From: Cyclaneusma minus | Lineage: Eukaryota; Ascomycota; Leotiomycetes; Marthamycetales; Marthamycetaceae | Assembly (NCBI GenBank): GCA_037179335.1 | Contig: JAKZHN010000020.1 | Span: 124,001-188,000 of the forward strand | Length of the DNA stretch: 64,000 nucleotides | Direction: 5' to 3' | Shown here: positions 33,360 to 44,563 of the stretch, in pieces | Position numbering within the stretch: the first letter of the stretch is position 1 | How the letters are laid out: the number at the start of each line of letters is the position of its first letter | Program-made: the position numbers and the translations under genes | The notes under the pieces: model-generated | What the model was told of the DNA's origin: nothing | Database searches by the model: none | The model's input: only the letters and a program-made list of their open reading frames with translations

Positions 33360-36300
33360 GCCGCTTTTATTTTAAAAGGCAATAATTTAATAAAATAATA
33401 ATTATCTAATTTGTTAGCCGCAAATTTAATAATAATTTTATTTCTAAAAATTCTATTAAAAGCCCTAAAACTTAATTTTGTTTAATTTAAAAAAGCTTAA
33501 TATTGGCAGCAATACCGGCGAAATTTATACGCCAAATTAAAAAAACGTATTTAATAAAGGCAATAATATATTTATTAATAATGCTAATAAAAACGCTGCC
33601 AATTTTAACAATTAAAATCAAGGCGCCCTAATTAAAAATGCGGATATGCCGCGCAAAAGCGAAATTAATTAAGCTCCTGCTTTTATTTTTAGCTTAATTT
33701 AAGGCTAAGCAAATTTAAATTCCGACGATTTTATAGCCATTTAATAAATTATTTAAAAATTTAAAGCTAAAAAAAAGATTGCAAAATTGCAAGCTAAAAT
33801 TATAATTTTTATTTGCAAATATAGCCTATTTGGCTTAAATTCCAATAATAAGCAACTAATTGCCAAAAGGTTTTATATATTTAAAACTTTTTATATATTA
33901 AATATTAAATTATATTACATATATTATATATATAAATAGTTTAATTAACTATAAAATTATTTTAATATATAATTTATATTTATTGCGCTTTAATTATATT
34001 TAAAGGCCGTATATATATTATATAATAATATTGTTAAATAAATTAAAAATTCAAAAGAAATTTATAAGAAAAATTAAAAAAATTTAATATTAAACATAAT
34101 AAATGCAAAATAATAATATATATTATATATTAAATTAATTTATTAAAAAAGCTTAAAAGAATTAAAAAGGTTTATTGCAAAATAAAAATCTTAGTCTTTT
34201 ATATAGAAAATATGCTTTTTATATTTTTTAATAATTAATTTATTTTTAAGCTTTATAATAATATTAAATATATATTATATATTAATTATAAATTAATATA
34301 TAATATATATTTAATACAATTAAAAATATTAAGCGTAAAAATAAATTTAATTTTTAATTTGAAGCCAGAAATATATTTAATGCAAATAATTTAAAAAAGC
34401 ATTATAATAATTATAATAAATTATAAAATCCGTATAATATTTTAAAAAATAATTTAATAATTTAATATTAATTTAATTGTAAAAAGAAACGGTTATTATT
34501 AAAATAAAAGCTAGCAGCGCAATTAAAATTAATGCCGGCTTTTTTTACATTTTAATTATAATTTTAATAATTATAGCTTATTTAATTGTATTTATTAAAA
34601 AAATGGCTAAAAGTTTAAATACCGGGCCTACAAATATATATTTTAAATAATAATAATTTTAGCGGCTATTAAAAAAAAACCAATTACATAAAAATAGTTT
34701 TAATTATAGCTAAAATTATAATAATTATAATTAAAATAAATATAAATATAATTAATTTGTTTTATAAAAGCCGCAAATAAAATTCCCAATTTTATAAATT
34801 ATAAATATAAATATAATAATTAAAAAGAAATTAATAATTATTGCCTAATTTAATAATTTTTTTATAAGGCAAAATTATATAATAATTAATTGTTTAATTG
34901 CAATTAATATTTAAAGTATAATTTTTGCTTTTATTTTTATTAATAATAAATTAAATAAAAATTTTATATTATTAATATTTGCAAAAAGATAAAAATAAAT
35001 TAATATATATTTATAATATTTATAAATCTGCTCTTTTAATAAAAATAAAACAAAAATTAAATAATATTATAATTTTTTTATAATTTTTTTAATAATAAAA
35101 ATAATATAAAAAACCAAAGCATTAAAATATATAAAATATTTGCGTATTTATATAATTTGCTTTTAAATATGCTTTAGCTTAAATAAGCAAATAATAAATA
35201 TTATAATTAGATTAAAACCAGCTTTATTTATAAATATTAAATTAAATATAAAATTATTGCTTAAAATAAGCTAAATGCAATAATATATATTTTAAATATA
35301 ATAAATAAAAAATTATTATATAAAAAACATTTTATATATAAAAGCTGGAAATATAGTATTAAATTATATAAAATAATATTTAATAAAATAAATAAAAAGC
35401 TATTTTTTATAAAAAATACTATAAAATAAATAAAAATCCTATTATATATATATTAGGCAAAACATTAAAGATTTAGCAAAATGAAATAAAATTTTAATAC
35501 ATTTTTAAAGCCGTAAATTATTAAATATTAAAAATACCCGTAAAAACTATATAATAAAACCAAAATTAAAATTAAAAATTAAAATTAAAATGCAAAAAAC
35601 TAAAAAATTTAAGCCGTTTTAATAATATTTTTAATATAATAAAAGCTGGTATATTGTTTATATATTTTGATTGGAATTATATTATAAAAATTAAGGCAAA
35701 TTTATTTTACCAATTTATTTATAAGCTATTTAAAAAATAGCTAATTATATTAAGAAATATTTTAATAATATATTAGTAAAAAACTGAATTTATAAATTAA
35801 AAAGCCTAATAAAAGCTTTTATATTATTTGTATTTAAAAAAAGTAATAGCTTGCATTTATATATTAACTATAAAAACTTAAATATTATTATTATTAAAAA
35901 TTGCTGCCTATTTTTTTTAATTAATAAATTTTTAGCTAAATTGGAAAAAGCCAAAATTTTTATTAAGCTAAATTTTAAAAATGTATATTATAAAATTTAT
36001 ATATAAAAAATAAAAAAATAAAAAAATAAAGTTTTGTATAAAATATAGCTATTTTAAATATTTAATAATATTATTTAAATTAATAAATATATTAGCTATA
36101 TTTTAAATCTATATAAATATAATGTTTAAAAAAGAATTATAATAGTTTATTTTAATAATAATTTTTTTAGCAAATATAATAAATATATAGAAGCTATATT
36201 AAAAAAGCTATAAAAATATTTTGTTTTATAAAAAAAAAGCAAATATAAATTTAAAATAAATAAAAATTTATTTTTAATCTTTATAATAATATATATAGCT

Positions 36301-39300
36301 GGAAAAAATATGCGCTATTTAAAAATAATTTATATTAATTATATATATAAAATTGCAATTATTTTAAAATAGGCCAATTTTTATAAGCGATTTAATTTAA
36401 AATATAATAAAATTATATTGCCTATAATTAATTAATTTATTAATAATATAAATAATAAAAACAAAGCTTATTCAAATGGTTTTTAAAAACGCAAAAGGCT
36501 TTCTAATATATTAAAAATACATTTGCAAATAAGCTAATATTGCAATATTTTAATTTTATAAAATATTTGCAAATTATATATAATGCTTTTAAATTTATAT
36601 TATTAGGGATTTTAAAGCAATTTAAAAATTTAAATGAATTCATATAATATTATTAGTATTTAATAGCTTTTTGATTTTGCAAGCTAATTAATATTGAATT
36701 AATATATCAAATATATAATATTAAATGTTTTGCAATTATAAAAGTTTTTTAATATTAGAAATAATATATTAAAACTATATATTATAAAATTTAAATATTT
36801 TTAAATTATAATAATTTACGCTATTTTTTATTTTTTTTTAAAATAAATATTAAGTAAAATAAGCCATAAAATTAAAACTTTAATATTTTAATATTAAATA
36901 TATTATAAAGATTAAAACTTTTGCTAATTTTTTATTTTATAGGCCAAGTTATAAAAGAATAATAAAAATTATTTATTTTATAAAAAAACTTAAAATTATT
37001 ATATTTAATTATAGCTTTATATTTATTAATATATTATAAAAAGCTTTTTGCTATAAATTCCGTATAATATATAAATATAATATTTTATTTTATTTTTAAA
37101 GAAATAGGCAAATAAACCAAATAAACCAAATTTTAAAAGCCTATATATAATATTGCTATAATAATAATAAAATAATTTAAATAATTTAATTAGCTATAAT
37201 AAAATTTATTTATAATAATGCAAAATAAAAAATACTTTTTTCTTTTATAATATATAAATATTATTTATGAATTAATATCAATTTTTTTATATAATTTATA
37301 ATTTTTTTATTTTAAAAAAACGCTATTATAAAATTGGAAAAATATTATTAATAAATATATAACATTATATATAAAATTATATAAAATTTTAAATTTTAAT
37401 AAAAGAAATTAATTTTATTTATTTATTAAAAATATGCATTTTAAAACCAAAAAGCTAATAAAAAATATATATAAGCCCTTTTTTATTATTAAAAAAATAA
37501 AAGCCCAAGCTTGTTATTTAAAATTTCCGTTTAAATTTTAATTAAAAAAATTATATAATATTTTTTATATTCATTTTTTTAAAATTTGCTAAAATGTTTC
37601 AAAATAATATATATAAATTATATTTTAAAAAAAATTAAAAAAAATTAAAAGTAGGAAATTAAATATATATATATATATAAAGAAAACGGTTAGCTTATAT
37701 TTTATATATATTAAAAAAGCTAAAGCCAAAATTAAAATTAAATATTAATTTAAAAAAAACTTAAAAAATATTTTAATAATTTTAAATAAATTTATTAAAA
37801 AAATATTAAAGCTAAATTATAATAATAGTGGAAAAATTATAAAAAAAGCGCAAGCTTTAAAAAAAATGCTAAAAGGCTAATTTCAGCTTTATATTTAAAT
37901 AGAAAATATTTAATTATATGCAATATTAAGCAAAAGCGGAAATAAAAATATTTAAAATATAAAAATACAGATTTAATTTTTTTTTATATTTTAAATTAAA
38001 TTAAAAAATTAAAAAATAGGCAATAAGCTTAATTTAGTTAAAAATTATAAAATATATAAATAAAAATTATAAATCCCGTATATTAAATAACCTAATTAAA
38101 AAATTTATAATATTTTTAAATCCTAATTTATATATATTAAATTGATAATTTTTATATTTTATATTATATTTTTATTTTTATTTTTATATTAAATAAAATA
38201 TTATTAAAAAATATTTAAAATTGTCATTTATTTATATTCTAATAAAATATTTATAAAAAAACCGGAAAATAAATTTATTGAATAGCACCAAATATTAATT
38301 GCTATATGCATTAAAATATAAATTGCAAAAATAATTTTAATTAAGGCTATTATTGCAACTATAATATTTCAAAATATAATTTATATTTTATATTTTAAAC
38401 AAGCATAAATTTTGAAGCGGAGTGTTTTTTTAATAGCCTTTGCATTATTTTTTAATTAGGTTAATTCTTTATTATAATTAATATACTGGTTATTAAAAAA
38501 AGCTTAAATTTTAATATAATAATAGCGGTAAAATATAAAAGCATTATAAGCTGCATTAAATAAAAAAAGTAAATAGTAAAAATTTGCAAAATAATATATT
38601 AATTGGTAAACTATATATATATATATATATAAGCTTATTATATAATAAAGGGATTTATAATTATTATAATAATAATTGTATTTAAAATTATTTGCAATCT
38701 AGTTATAAATATTAATTCTTTTGCAAAAGGGGTTTAAATAAAAGCTTTATATATAAAGAATATAAATGCGGATTTAAAATATAAATGCAGGCTTAATAAA
38801 ATTATAATTTAAATTTTATAGCAAAATTGCGAATTTAATATTATTATTATAATTATAGGCAAAATTTTTACTATATAAAGCTTAAAATAAGCCGCCGCCA
38901 AAATTTTATATTTTGCAATTAAAAATATTAGGGGCTATAATATTAAAATTAAATAATAATAATAATAATAATAATAAAAAGGCTTAATTTCCGCTAAAAA
39001 AGGCGTATATTAAAAAACCGGTATAAAAGCAATAATAATAATAAATTAAAGGAAATAAAAAAGCTTGCTTTATATAAATAAAATTTTAATAAAGCCTAAT
39101 ATAATTGCTATAAAAGAATACTAAAAAAAAGAATTTTAAAATTAAAATAAAAAATAAAAAATAAAATAAAAATAAAATAAAAAATATAATTAAAAATATA
39201 ATTAAAAATTAATATACTATTATTACAAAAAACGCATAATGCGCGTATAAAAGAAAAAAGGGCAGAAAATTAAAAAAAACCTTAAAACTAATTATTTAAA

Positions 39301-39689
39301 ATAAGCCGCTGCTATATTAAATTTTTGGCATTTATAAAAAAAGCATGCGTAAAAGCAAAAAAGGTATATATAAGCTAATAAAAATAATAAAATACCAATA
39401 AATTTTAATATAAAAAAATAAAAATAAAAGAAATAACAATAATTAAATAAAAGCCTAAAATTAATTTAATAGTAAATAATATAAATTATATATTAAAATT
39501 AAGGTTTTAAAAATTAGGTAATAATAAATTTAAAGGTAATTATTAATAATGGCAAATTAATAAAAGCCCATTAATTTATATAATTAAAATAAAAAGCCGA
39601 AATTAATAACCAAAATCTAAATATTAAATTGCCGAAAAGCGAGAATTTATATTTAAAAGCTTCGGGGCCTGGAATTATAAGAAGGGAAA
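33360..39689 (+). mobile_element. Internal region of a RIP-degraded Ty3/gypsy retrotransposon
   Basis: Plus-strand remnants of a Ty3/gypsy polyprotein can be followed through stop codons. The reverse-transcriptase region lies at about 35950-36420, with the catalytic Y-x-D-D box degraded (VYFNNN at 36145-36162). The K-Y-L/F-K-L-I-N block is at 36041-36108 and the ANFYKRF block near 36372. The integrase core (IIFNYSF...KAFCYKFRI) is at about 36998-37075, followed by NRQINQINQIL near 37105-37145 and YNN near 37210. The post-integrase GPF...QAY...LP block (here KPFFIIKKIKAQACYL) lies near 37465-37530. A purine tract GAAGGGAAA at 39681-39689 directly precedes the 3' LTR. D-to-N and Q/W-to-stop changes are the RIP signature. 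About 2 kb between integrase and the 3' LTR is unassigned. Confidence 0.75.
35020..35460 (+). repeat. Direct repeat A, copy 2
   Basis: Lies inside the gypsy internal region upstream of the reverse transcriptase; partner of 31020-31470. Confidence 0.7.
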
Positions 39690-40031
39690 TAATTATTATA
39701 TAGGGCTAAAAAAGGTGCTTTGCAAATATATATAATATATATATATAATATATAAAATATATATAAAATATATATATAATATATATATAATATATATAAT
39801 ATATATATAAAATATATATAATATATATATAAAATATATATAAAATATATAAAAAATATATATATATATAATAAGCCTTGCTTATTAAAAAAGCTAAATA
39901 AGGCTTTTAATATATAATATGTAAACGCTGCTATTTTTATTTAAAAAAAGCAGCGGCTATTTTTTATAGCTAAGAAATATATATAACGCATTTTTATTTC
40001 CTAATTTATTTTTAACTATTATAATATAATA
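39690..40031 (+). repeat. 3' LTR of degraded gypsy element, with AT expansion
   Basis: Follows the purine tract. It aligns to the 5' LTR over both its start and its last ~150 bp (AAGCTAAATAAGGCTTTTA...AAAAAAAGCAGCGGCTATTT). It is longer by an internal (ATATAT)n expansion at about 39727-39865. The 4-mer AGCA occurs before the 5' LTR (33123-33126) and at 40031-40034, a possible target duplication. Confidence 0.65.
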
Positions 40032-40465
40032 GCATTATTTAATTGGCCAAATTCAATTTTATATTGAATTTGGCGAATGGATTTTTGCAATTATAAATTG
40101 CTAATTTGGCAGATATAAAAAAATAGGGTAATATTATTTATTATTGGATTTTTATAAAAAGTAAAAATATTTGGAAATTAAATTGCAAAATTATGAAAAT
40201 ATTTTTTTATTTGAATTTTCGCTTTTCAGGAATGAAAGTATAATAAGGTTATTTTAAAAAAAATTCTTGCATGATATTATTTTTTTAATTATAGTTTAAA
40301 ATTTAAAATTATTTATTTAGATTTATAAAATATGATTTTTTTAAAAATATAATATTTTGGCCAATTAAAAATGCAATATTAAATAATGGTATTAATTTTT
40401 TAATTTGTTTTTTAATTTTTTTAATTTTTAAATAAATTTTAATATTAAATTATTAATTTTTTTAA

Positions 40466-40498
<33 letters not shown>

Positions 40499-41189
40499 TG
40501 CAATATTAAATTTAAAGGATTTATATATTTTAATATTTGTATTATATATTAATTATTATTTCGCTATAATTAAAATATTTTACAAAAGCATTTTATAATG
40601 GTATTTATTTGGCTAAATAATAAATAAAAATTATTAACGATTTTAATATTAAAAGCGCTTTTTTTATTATAATATACAATAACGCCTTTACTAATAATAA
40701 AATATTATATAAGCTTAAAAAATTGAAATTAAAGCTTAATAGCAATAAATTATTTGTTTTATTTATTAATTTTAATATTTTAAAAGTATTGAAAATAATA
40801 TTTATTATATAGCCTATATTATTAATTTTAGCGTTTAGCAATTGCTTTAAGCTTTTAATATTAAGCTATTAAAAATGCCAGAAATTTTTAGGATTAAATA
40901 TAAAAAGACTATTTGAATTATTGGTAAAAAGGGGATGGATAAATTATTTTGCAAAATATATTATACTATTGTTTTTTTTTAGCCGCTGGCTTTTTTAAAT
41001 ATTAATTAAAGAATATTATAAGATATTTAAGCATAAATGGTTTTTTAAGCTTAGATTTTTTTTTAATTTAAGGATTAAATGGGATTTTAGCTTTAATATA
41101 TTAAAGATTTTTATTAATTAAAAAGAATTAATTAAATATATTTTTAAAAATCAAATTCTGGATTTTTTTATTTGAATTTTTAAATTAAT

Positions 41190-41940
41190 TAATAAAACTT
41201 GGGCTTTGCTAAAGATTTTTAGAGATTGCCTTAAAGTATTTATTAAATTATAAATTATAATACAAAGCGAGATTATTTTTATTTTTTATTTTATAGTTTT
41301 AATTTATATAAACATATTTAAAAAACTTTGCAAAAAGCAATTTGAGTATCAAAACCAGCCTAATATTATTGCAATTTGTTTTGCAGCTTTTTATAAAATA
41401 AATGAATATTTTATTAAAGCTTTATAATTTGATATTACTGGTATTATTATTATATTTTATTTTTATATTAATTATAATAGGTCAATACATATATATATTA
41501 TAAAAAAACTTTAAAAGCGGTTTATACTTTATATAAAAAAAATTAGGCTATTACTAATTTTTTTACTATATTATAAAAGTTTTAAATTATAAAAAAAAGG
41601 TTGATAATAATTTTAATAATAATAATATATTTAATTGGAATTTTATAAGGCCTAATAAATAAGAGAAAGGCCAAATTAAAATTAACAAATATTTTAAAGA
41701 GTTTTACCCTTTTTTAAAATATAATTTTCGTGTTTAATGGATTTAAAAAGCATTAGAATATTTTATGCTATTAAAAATGGTTTAGAATTATGTTATGATT
41801 TTTGATTTTTTTTTATTAAAAAAAAGCTGTTTTTTATTGGAGGATAAATGGTTTTTTTAGGAGAAATAAAATAATTAAAGAAATTATTAAATAATTAAAT
41901 GTTTTTAAAAATTTGGATAAATAATGGCTATTAGGATTTT
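41190..41940 (+). pseudogene. Remnant of hAT transposase C-terminal half
   Basis: In one plus frame with scattered stops one can read TWALLKIFRDCLKVFIKL, then IQSEIIFIFYFIVL, AAFYKINEYFIKA and, near the end, FLKIWINNGY. Order and spacing resemble the late region of hAT transposases (W-x-L-L-x-x-F-x-x-x-T; S-x-x-x-P; K-x-x-x-Y-Y; C-L-x-x-W-x-x-N-G). The similarity is by eye through RIP damage, so it supports but does not prove the hAT call made from the ends. Confidence 0.5.
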
Positions 41941-42387
41941 ATAAATATAATTTTAATTTAAAAATATTTGTAAAATATAAAGGCGCTTAAATTTTAATTC
42001 GCAATTTTGCTTATAAATATTTTTAATATAATTATATAAAAAAATTAATAGCGTATTGTTTTATTTAATTGCATAAATAAAATATTATTAATATTTATTC
42101 GACATTGTATATTTTATATTAAATTTTAAAATTTTAAAATTTTAATTATTTAAAATAATTATATTTATATTAATTTTTTTTTAAAAAAATGCGCAAAATG
42201 CTAATTATAAATAATTTAAAAAATATATTAAATTATTTGTATTATAATATTTTTATTGGAATATAAACAAATAAGGTAATTGGCTATTTTAGCTTTATAA
42301 TATAGCTAAAAGGATTTTAAAAATCCTTTAAATTTTAAATTGTTTTTGAAATTGCAAATTAAAAGTGGGGCTATTCTAAAAAAAATT

Positions 42388-42425
42388 GCTTGCGGCGGAC
42401 TGGCTTGCGGCGCTAGCTTGCGGGG
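42388..42425 (+). repeat. GC-rich subterminal triple repeat
   Basis: GCTTGCGGCG at 42388-42397 and 42403-42412 and GCTTGCGGGG at 42416-42425 stand in an otherwise almost pure AT region, about 130 bp inside the right end. hAT elements commonly carry short subterminal transposase-binding repeats. Confidence 0.6.
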
Positions 42426-42539
42426 CTTTTTTTATATTTATTTTAAATATTTTAGTTTTTTTAAATAAAATTACGAATTTATTTAAATAAGCGCTAAAAT
42501 TAAATATATTTAATCTATATATTCTTTAAATACTACTTT

Positions 42540-42558
42540 TTTAATTTCCCGTACCCTG
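42540..42558 (-). repeat. Right terminal inverted repeat of the hAT-type element
   Basis: Reverse complement CAGGGTACGGGAAATTAAA; followed directly by the 8-bp target copy GCTATACA. Confidence 0.85.
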
Positions 42559-42605
42559 GCTATACATTGATTTCAGAAAGGGGGTACAGACTTTTCATCC
42601 TATAG
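42559..42605. mobile_element. Right end of the interrupted MITE-like copy
   Basis: From the target duplication to CATCCTATAG the sequence matches, inverted, 27939-27985 (AGGGGGTACAGACTT core). It therefore completes the copy that starts at 30228. Without the island, that copy would be about 560 bp long. Confidence 0.6.
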
Positions 42606-44563
42606 TCCTATTGTACACAGGTCAGTCCGAGTGCTAGGTAGGCATAAATGCTTCATAAGTATCGCATTAATGATTTACTACGTATCAGAGCCAGTTCAGC
42701 AGTCAGCTTCCAATTCCCACCACCTAAGCTCTTCAACTTCTACCTAGCAGCACACTAAAATCTTCACATGCACCTGTCAACAGCCCAACCTCCAAACTTC
42801 CCATCAAGCCAACCCGCATTCCCCACTCCATAGCATCAGTACCCCCAGCAGCATCCCATCGCATATCCGTAATTCTCAAGCCATCACATTCACAATCACA
42901 TTCTCCAAAAACCCCAAAACCTCACAGCGCCGGCGGCCATCGACCCACAAAAACCAGCATAAGCTCCCCCTGTCAGCCCGTATGCACATATTTATGTACA
43001 TGTACAAATCCCAGCAATCCCAGTCCCCCCGCTCAGACCCCCACCATCTCCCCCATGCACCAACGCCGTGATTCCAACATCCTCAATCCATCCAGCACCA
43101 TTCTCACCAACAACGCTATATACAAGCAAACAGGAAATTCGACAAGGAAGGAATATTTCCTGCGTTACACACGTTACACGCGTTGCACAGCCCACAAAAT
43201 GGTGGAGCGAACCACACGGGGAAGTTGAGGAATATATCATATCACAAACCTGTCAGGAGAGAGTTGCAGAACGAGCAGGCGGGGTATGAGTGGGGGGCCT
43301 GGGCATCACTACCTGGTACAGTACATATCAGAATCAAGGAACTGCGCTTCCATCACTGCGGTTCTTGAAGAGGCGGTTTCAAGTTATTGGGAGGCTCAAC
43401 TGGCATGGGGGAATGAACGCAGAACAAGTCGCGTTGACGTTGGTGCGTAATATCTCCTCTCCCATACCTACTATGATAGGGGCAAGCAACTTACGCTGCT
43501 GGAACTCGTAGTAGGATTGGAAGTACCCAGTACACAAGTTCCAAGCGCCCAATCTCCGTGCAACATCATCACTTTTCATCTTTTGACAGCGCAGATCATT
43601 GCATTGGCTTGCATTGGCTCGCATTTATCAAATCTGCGCATCTGATTGGTCTATCCATCCACAGACCCGTGCAGTGGGGGTATCTGTACGCAGCCAAATC
43701 TAGTAGCAGCTTCAATTCAGCACACGCAGCACCACATAGCAGGGCTGGTTGGTTAGTTGGCTGGGCTTGACGAAAGTGGGCTCATGTTGCACAAAGGCCA
43801 CAGCCTCGAGTAATTGAGCAATTGAACGACAAGGGGCCAAGGGCGCATCAGATCCTTTCTATCCTCGCCAGCCCCTGGGTTTTGCGCGGCCTTGCATCCA
43901 TTTCCCGTTTTCTCGCATGTCCCGTATTCCCAGCCATTCGCCAGCAAAGTCTTGGATGCGAGCGCCTCGCAACCGCAAGACTGGGCTTTTGATTGCAGGC
44001 AGCAGCCCGTGACTGCCATCCGTGCGTGGTGTTGGAAGCTCCGAGAAAAGAATTGCTTCCATGAACATCCCACGCATGACAAAAGCTCGGAGGCTCCAGA
44101 GCCGAGCCGACAGACAGGCCCTGCTCTCGGTGTGATGCGGGGAAGCAAATCCATTCGCTCTCTCAGATGCTGACGTTGCATATTTCAGAATGCCAGCGCG
44201 ATGCTCAGGATGTGAAATATGACAATCCCGTGTCGTTCGTCGGGTTATTGCCGTCCCACGTACCGCTGCCGGCTGCAAGCGGCTCGGAAAGGATTGCGCG
44301 ATCTGGGTCGGCTTAAGTTGATTGAAAGCATTGCGAGACCGATCCAGAGCGATCGAATAGGTTCACGAGGCTTTGTTGGAGCAGGAGAGAAGTTTGACGC
44401 GAGTGGATCTGCAGTTTAGAGGTCAACGATGTGGATTTTATGGAGCAGAGTAGAAAGCCCGTACGTGGATGATTTCTACACTACCCATTGCATCCACACT
44501 ATATCAAATTCGGATGACGGGTAGATGGCATTGCGATTAAATTGATACCAGAGGCTGGCATGT
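42606..44563. other. Intergenic right of the island
   Basis: GC content returns to normal immediately. Overlapping short frames exist on both strands (43379-44419), none with recognisable features. The right end should hold the 3' UTR of the GNAT gene. Confidence 0.5.

Larger units (their letters stand above)
30750..42558 (+). mobile_element. RIP-degraded hAT-type DNA transposon (composite, nested)
   Basis: The whole AT-rich island is one bounded unit. It starts AAGGGTACGGGAAATTAAA (30750-30768) and ends with the reverse complement of CAGGGTACGGGAAATTAAA (42540-42558), a 19-bp terminal inverted repeat with one mismatch. Both ends abut the same 8-bp sequence GCTATACA (30742-30749 and 42559-42566). 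CAGGG-type ends plus an 8-bp target duplication are characteristic of the hAT superfamily. The interior is extremely AT-rich with very few C or G, as expected from RIP, and has no intact gene. Transposase-like remnants on + lie at about 41190-41940. Roughly 6.9 kb in the middle (33127-40030) is a separate retrotransposon, leaving about 4.9 kb for the hAT and other debris. Confidence 0.75.

Noticed and set aside
31913..41000. Small open frames in the AT-rich island (31913, 32894, 40605)
   Set aside because: Asn/Ile/Lys/Leu/Phe/Tyr-only composition expected from AT-rich random sequence; not genes.
30750..42558. CRISPR-like or centromeric array in the AT-rich block
   Set aside because: No regular repeat-spacer structure; the borders and degraded pol motifs identify mobile elements. 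A centromere role cannot be judged from one window.
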